Of a DNA stretch of 64,000 nt, positions 60,001-64,000 are shown one piece after another. The translations under genes were made by a program, and so were the position numbers. Source of the DNA: an uncultured Saprospiraceae bacterium (lineage in GTDB: Bacteria > Bacteroidota > Bacteroidia > Chitinophagales > Saprospiraceae); contig CALJOK010000059.1 of assembly GCA_937981555.1 (NCBI GenBank), positions 59,813 through 123,812 on the forward strand. Direction: 5' to 3'. The notes beneath the pieces are model-generated. The model had not been told where the DNA came from, did no database searches, and worked only from the letters and a program-made list of their open reading frames with translations. Position 1 is the first letter of the stretch. Each line of letters begins with the position of its first letter.

Positions 60001-60290
60001 ACAAACTAAATTGTTTTGTGATAAAGTAAATTACTTTAAGACAAACTAAATTGTTTTGCGACAAAGTAAATTACTTTAAGACAAACTAAATTGTTTTGCG
60101 ACAAAGTAAATTACTTTAAGACAAACTAAATTGTTTTGCGATAAAGTAAATTACTTTAAGACAAACTAAATTGTTTTGCGATAAAGTAAATTACTTTAAG
60201 ACAAAGTAAATTGTTTTGCGACAAAGTAAATTACTTTAAGACAAAGTAATTTGTTTTACGGCATAGCAAATTGGTTGAAAGCATAGCAAA
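60001..60290. repeat. Array of 20-bp dyad units (iteron-like, 40-bp period)
   Basis: Units of exactly 20 bp start at 60001 and alternate between type A, ACAAACTAAATTGTTTTGCG, and type B, ACAAAGTAAATTACTTTAAG. Twelve units are well preserved (to 60240); unit 13 is altered and units 14-15 decay into GCATAGCAAATTGGTTGAAA. Each unit is a dyad (AAAGTAAATTACTTT in type B). There are no spacers, so it is not a CRISPR array. It lies about 300 bases upstream of the restriction-modification gene. Confidence 0.9.
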
Positions 60291-60350
60291 AAGAAATAAA
60301 GCTACTTTTTAGGGAAAATCACCTATTTATAGGAGTTGTTGCGCTGGAGT

Positions 60351-60383
60351 AGGGATTGGATACCTCTAAGGTATCCGATCCCT
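60351..60383. repeat. Hairpin GGATTGGATACC type
   Basis: AGGGATTGGATACC (60351-60364) pairs with GGTATCCGATCCCT (60370-60383), one mismatch. Between it and the next gene (60384-60587) there is only a 29-codon open frame (60394-60483) that I do not support as a gene. Confidence 0.7.
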
Positions 60384-60587
60384 GAATCCAATTATGATAG
60401 CTGGTGAATTATTAACGGGCTTTGTTCCTGATGGAAGGTTAGAATACTTATTGAGGAATAATATAGATAAAGATTCCACCTAACTAACGGGTACTCAAAA
60501 AGTATTCACCTTAGATTTTTGTAATAATAGAAAAAAATATAATATTTAGGTATTCATACAAATACATAAACACTCAATATCTAAATT

Positions 60588-63320
60588 ATGCCCTTAAGTT
60601 GGAACGAAATAAAAAGCCGCACTATCTCTTTTGTCAATGAGTGGAAAGACGAAACAAGCGAAAAGGCAGAAGCGCAAACCTTTCAAAATGAATTCCTCAA
60701 CATCTTTGGTATTAGTCGTAGAAGAGTTGCTTCTTTTGAAAAGAAGGTAACTAAAGCGAATCAAGGAACAGGCTTTATTGACCTGTTTTGGAAAGGAATG
60801 CTTTTGATAGAAATGAAGTCAACGGGTAAAGATTTGGGAGCGGCTTTTAAACAGGCTACGGACTACTTTCACGGACTTAAAGAGCATGAATTACCCAAAT
60901 ATGTAATCGTATCAGATTTTAATGAATTTCGCTTATATGATTTAGATGAAGATACCGAGCATAGTTTTCCCATAACTGAACTACTCCAAAATATCCACCT
61001 CTTTGGATTTATTGCAGGGTATCAAAAAAGAAAGTTTGAAGACGAAAATCCCGTCAATCTCAAAGCGGCTTATCGGATGGGAAAGCTACATGATAGATTA
61101 AAAGAAGTAGGTTATACTGGACACGCTTTGGAAGTCTATTTGGTAAGGATTCTATTTTGTTTATTTGCAGAAGATACTAGCATTTTTGAGCGTGGTATTT
61201 TTCAAGAATATATTGATACACATACCAAACCTGATGGAAGTGATTTAGCGATGCACCTAGCCCAATTATTTCAAGTGCTGAACACACCTAAAGAAAAAAG
61301 GTTATCCAATCTTTCGGAAAGTCTTAATGAATTTTCCTATGTCAATGGACATCTATTTGCAGAACATTTGCCTGTTGCTTCCTTTGATGCTGAAATGAGA
61401 GAAACCATTTTGGAATGTTGTTCTTTGGATTGGAGTCAGATTTCACCCGCTATTTTTGGTTCGATGTTTCAGGCAGCTATGAACCCAAAAGAAAGAAGAA
61501 ACTTAGGCGCACATTATACCTCAGAAAAGAATATCCAAAAACTCATTAAACCGCTTTTCTTAGATGAATTACAAACAGAATTTGAAAAGGCAAAAGGCAG
61601 TAAAAAGAAACTACAATTACTACATAATAAAATTGCAAATCTTAAATTTTTAGACCCCGCTTGTGGTTGTGGTAACTTCCTTATTATTACCTATCGAGAA
61701 TTAAGAACTTTAGAAATAAATATCCTTAGAGAATTATATAAATCAGGTCAAGGCTTCCTTAATGTTGGTGACATCATACAAGTAGATGTTGACCAATTTT
61801 ATGGTATTGAGTATGATGAATTTCCAGCCCGTATTGCTGAGGTCGCTATGTGGTTAATTGACCACCAAATGAACCTAAAAGTATCAGAAGAGTTTGGGCA
61901 ATACTTTGTTAGATTACCTTTGAAAAAATCGGCTACTATTGTTCATGGAAATGCTTTAAGAGTGGATTGGGAAAGTATTATTTCTAAAGATGAGTTGAAT
62001 TATATATTGGGGAATCCTCCTTTTTATGGTAAACAATATCAATCAAAGGAACAACGAGAGGATATGAATATTATTTGGAATGATGTAAAAGATTGGGGCG
62101 TTTTAGATTATGTAACTTGTTGGTACAAGTTATCTTCAAAATATATCCAAAGTACAAATATAAAATGCGCATTCGTTTCGACTAATTCGATAGTTCAAGG
62201 AGAGCAAACTTCAACTTTATGGGCAGAATTATTAAAAAATAGAGTTGAAATATTTTTTGCTCATAAAACTTTTAAATGGTCAAACGATTCAAAAGGAAAT
62301 GCAAACGTTTTTTGCATAATTATTGGTTTCGCTGAAAATGGAGTAAACAAAAAAGAGAAGATAATATTTGAATATGACAATGTAAAAGGAGAACCACATT
62401 TAGTTAAATCAAAGAATATTAATCCGTATTTAATAGATGCTAATAATGTATTGATTCCAAAGCGGACTAAACCATTATGTAATGTTCCCAAAATCTTTAA
62501 AGGAAATCAACCAACTGATGGAGGTAATCTTCTATTGACTAATGAAGAAAAAAAAGAACTAATTAATAAATATCCTACTATTGAAACTTTAATAAAACAA
62601 GTTGTATCAGGAAGGGAATATTTAAATAATATAAAAAGGTGGTGTTTTTGGTTAGTAACCAGTTCTCCAAAAGAGATTAGAAAATATCCAGAATTAATTG
62701 AAAGAATAAATAAAGTAAAAGAAGCCCGATTAGAAAGTTCATTTGAGGCAACAAGAGAATTAGCCCAATTTCCAACCTTATTTAGAGATACTAAAAACCC
62801 AAAATCGTTTATTGTTATCCCCGCCACGACTTCAGAGAGAAGAAATTATATCCCTTTTGGGTTTTTTAATGAAATGTTCATCCCACTAAATAGTGTTTAT
62901 ATAATTCCAGATGGGAACATAAATTTATTTGGAATTTTATCTTCTAAAATGCATATGACATGGGTAAAATATATTTGTGGAAGATTAAAAAGTGATTATA
63001 GATATTCAAAAAATATTGTTTATAATAATTATCCTTTCCCAAAAGAACCAAGTCAAAAAAACAAATCTAAAGTAGAAAAGGCAGCCCAAAAAGTATTAGA
63101 TGTAAGAACGCAATATCCTGATAGTAGTCTAGCAGATTTATACGACCCGTTGACGATGCCACCTGATTTAGTAAAGGCACATCAGCAACTAGATAAAGCG
63201 GTGGATTTGTGTTACCGTCCTCAGCCTTTTACGAATGAGCGGAATCGGATTGAGTTTTTATTTGAGTTGTATGAGGAATATACTAAGCCGTTATTGAAGG
63301 TGGATAAAAAGAAGAAGTAA
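60588..63320 (+). CDS. Single-chain restriction-modification enzyme (MmeI-like, type IIL)
   Basis: 910 residues, the usual length of MmeI-type enzymes in which endonuclease, N6-adenine methyltransferase and target recognition share one chain. The N-terminal nuclease has FIDLFWKGMLLIEMKSTGKDL, with Asp65 and Glu75-Met-Lys77 as the D...ExK catalytic site. A helical linker leads to the methyltransferase: FLDPACGCGNFL (motif I, 354-365), then NPPF (motif IV, 476-479). The target-recognition domain follows (~560-790) and the C terminus is FLFELYEEYTKPLLK. Such enzymes cut ~20 bases from the site and protect host DNA by hemi-methylation. The gene is intact; the small membrane-protein gene overlaps its stop by one base. 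Confidence 0.92.
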   Translation: MPLSWNEIKSRTISFVNEWKDETSEKAEAQTFQNEFLNIFGISRRRVASFEKKVTKANQGTGFIDLFWKGMLLIEMKSTGKDLGAAFKQATDYFHGLKEHELPKYVIVSDFNEFRLYDLDEDTEHSFPITELLQNIHLFGFIAGYQKRKFEDENPVNLKAAYRMGKLHDRLKEVGYTGHALEVYLVRILFCLFAEDTSIFERGIFQEYIDTHTKPDGSDLAMHLAQLFQVLNTPKEKRLSNLSESLNEFSYVNGHLFAEHLPVASFDAEMRETILECCSLDWSQISPAIFGSMFQAAMNPKERRNLGAHYTSEKNIQKLIKPLFLDELQTEFEKAKGSKKKLQLLHNKIANLKFLDPACGCGNFLIITYRELRTLEINILRELYKSGQGFLNVGDIIQVDVDQFYGIEYDEFPARIAEVAMWLIDHQMNLKVSEEFGQYFVRLPLKKSATIVHGNALRVDWESIISKDELNYILGNPPFYGKQYQSKEQREDMNIIWNDVKDWGVLDYVTCWYKLSSKYIQSTNIKCAFVSTNSIVQGEQTSTLWAELLKNRVEIFFAHKTFKWSNDSKGNANVFCIIIGFAENGVNKKEKIIFEYDNVKGEPHLVKSKNINPYLIDANNVLIPKRTKPLCNVPKIFKGNQPTDGGNLLLTNEEKKELINKYPTIETLIKQVVSGREYLNNIKRWCFWLVTSSPKEIRKYPELIERINKVKEARLESSFEATRELAQFPTLFRDTKNPKSFIVIPATTSERRNYIPFGFFNEMFIPLNSVYIIPDGNINLFGILSSKMHMTWVKYICGRLKSDYRYSKNIVYNNYPFPKEPSQKNKSKVEKAAQKVLDVRTQYPDSSLADLYDPLTMPPDLVKAHQQLDKAVDLCYRPQPFTNERNRIEFLFELYEEYTKPLLKVDKKKK

Positions 63321-63679
63321 TGAAAGTAGATAAAAAAATTATTGCTCGTGAGTTTCTATTTTTTGTAGGATTGCTTATTCTAATTTTAATTGCATTTTCT
63401 TATATCCAATGGCATAATTACCAGATTGATTTAGAAGCAGTTGAAATGGGGAAAGTTGTAAGAAAATATGAGGAATTAGGTTTAATGGGATTTGATGAAA
63501 ATTATAAAAGTTGGGATGATGTTAAACAACTGAAAGAAAAAAAATATTCATTTAAAGAATCAATATCAATATACAAGAAAGTAGTTTTGTGGTTTTTAAT
63601 TTTTGTTTATCCTATTAGGTTTTTGGTATTGGGTACTCTTTGGAGTATTTCTACGCTTAGGCAGAAAGAAAAAAAGTAA
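63320..63679 (+). CDS. Small membrane protein coupled to the restriction-modification gene
   Basis: 119 residues starting at the ATG that overlaps the preceding stop by one base (TAATG), so the two are translationally coupled. Two membrane helices (~12-30 FLFFVGLLILILIAFSYIQW and ~88-108 VVLWFLIFVYPIRFLVLGTLW) bracket a ~55-residue soluble loop rich in Lys and Glu. No family recognised. Similar unknown two-helix proteins are common in Bacteroidota; coupling to a restriction enzyme could be chance or an accessory function. Confidence 0.65.
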   Translation: MKVDKKIIAREFLFFVGLLILILIAFSYIQWHNYQIDLEAVEMGKVVRKYEELGLMGFDENYKSWDDVKQLKEKKYSFKESISIYKKVVLWFLIFVYPIRFLVLGTLWSISTLRQKEKK

Positions 63680-63724
63680 AGTTAAAATTCAAGATATACT
63701 TTCAAGGCTAGATTATTAGCACCA

Positions 63725-63755
63725 CGTTTACTAAACCTTAAAGGTTTAGTAAACG
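63725..63755 (+). terminator. Perfect palindrome, probable terminator
   Basis: CGTTTACTAAACCTT / AAGGTTTAGTAAACG with one central base. GTAAACGTCCTAACA follows twice in direct repeat (63749 and 63765). No long T-run is present. Confidence 0.6.
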
Positions 63756-63785
63756 TCCTAACAAGTAAACGTCCTAACATCCTAA

Positions 63786-63857
63786 AACCTAGATACGATG
63801 GTGTATGAGTTGTATGGGCTGACGGCGGAGGAGATAGGGATAGTGGAGGGGAGTTAA
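63786..63857 (+). pseudogene. Orphan C-terminal tail of a DNA methylase/restriction gene
   Basis: The frame reads NLDTMVYELYGLTAEEIGIVEGS and stops. MVYELYGLTxEEIxIVEG is the well-known C-terminal tail of N6-adenine methylase/type IIG restriction proteins. Nothing in front of it belongs to such a gene: an in-frame stop lies at 63783. It is therefore a remnant left by deletion or replacement, or a hitchhiking fragment. The adjoining MmeI-like protein has its own different tail. Confidence 0.6.
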
Positions 63858-63886
63858 AGATTTTAATAAACGAAAAATAATAAACT

Positions 63887-64000
63887 ATGAAAAATCAAGA
63901 AACGGTATTTATGGAAATTAATCTTACTACAGGAGTAGGGCATACTGCTTTTGTTGAATTTGGAAAGGATGCTGCCCAACCACAATGGAAATCATTAGGA
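63887..64000 (+). CDS. Start of a protein of unknown function (cut by window edge)
   Basis: 38 codons from the ATG at 63887 are visible: a polar N terminus (MKNQETVFMEIN) then LTTGVGHTAFVEFGKDAAQPQW. No signal peptide. The sequence is too short to name a family. Confidence 0.55.
   Translation, partial: MKNQETVFMEINLTTGVGHTAFVEFGKDAAQPQWKSLG

Noticed and set aside
60001..60290. CRISPR array
   Set aside because: Repeats are directly adjacent with no unique spacers, and no cas genes are present.
60394..60483. 29-codon open frame before the restriction gene
   Set aside because: It has no promoter, no recognisable motif and starts beside a hairpin; too short to support.
58078..64000. Integrative element inserted in tRNA-Arg
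   Set aside because: No integrase gene and no second copy of the tRNA 3' end were found within the window; only a weak hotspot argument remains.

Overview
The window comes from a low-GC (roughly one third G+C by eye) member of the Bacteroidota, plausibly a Saprospiria-like lineage. The reasons are: C-terminal type IX secretion (T9SS) sorting domains, many secreted TPR, CHAT, OmpA and T9SS-type proteins, promoters of the TTG-N21-TAnnTTTG type (best examples in front of tRNA-Arg and at 56.2 kb), very few Shine-Dalgarno sequences, and lipoproteins with Bacteroidota-style lipoboxes. The family-level placement is inference. Nothing in the window is clearly plasmid or phage.

Layout. 1-17.4 kb: two T9SS cargo proteins, a flavoprotein, DoxX, exonuclease VII (xseA plus a short xseB overlapping by one base), a secreted glycoside hydrolase with discoidin-like modules, a secreted TPR-CHAT protein whose catalytic dyad is missing, a HExxH protein, CorA, and a paired di-heme cytochrome and beta-helix lipoprotein. 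17.4-21.3 kb: a long non-coding stretch with a cluster of DnaA boxes and AT-rich direct repeats (a candidate replication origin), then B12-dependent ribonucleotide reductase. 21.3-32.2 kb: lipoproteins, three tandem paralogues of unknown function, a methyltransferase, a phosphoesterase-like lipoprotein, a small Kunitz-like lipoprotein, an ECF sigma factor overlapping a gene for an inner-membrane-anchored protein with a barrel-like end, a bilobal aspartic protease, a lone ABC ATPase and a DUF4836 lipoprotein. 32.4-41.8 kb: a polysaccharide locus with three family 2 glycosyltransferases, a response regulator, a receiver-like/sugar-transferase fusion, and an O-acetylation module (MBOAT plus two SGNH proteins). 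41.8-57.8 kb: envelope proteins (OmpA family, LTA-synthase-like, TMTC-like TPR glycosyltransferase), a remarkable membrane protein made mainly of Val-Ile-Lys-Glu repeats, folD and ung. 58-64 kb: tRNA-Arg(TCT), then an accessory zone with structured non-coding DNA, a compositionally different FN3-type gene, a 20-bp repeat array and an MmeI-like restriction-modification gene with an orphan tail of a second such gene.

Strongest leads: (1) the DnaA-box cluster at 17.70-17.98 kb; (2) the repeat protein at 51.7-53.5 kb, whose EVIKEVPVEV repeats recall eukaryotic articulin/alveolin cytoskeletal repeats and are joined to a membrane anchor and a helix-hairpin-helix tail; (3) an array of at least 12 dyads spaced exactly 20 bp at 60.0 kb; (4) a 164-bp MITE-like element with perfect 19-bp terminal inverted repeats and a perfect 10-bp target duplication at 56.0 kb. 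Many intergenic spaces carry large inverted repeats, some belonging to families with more than one copy in the window.
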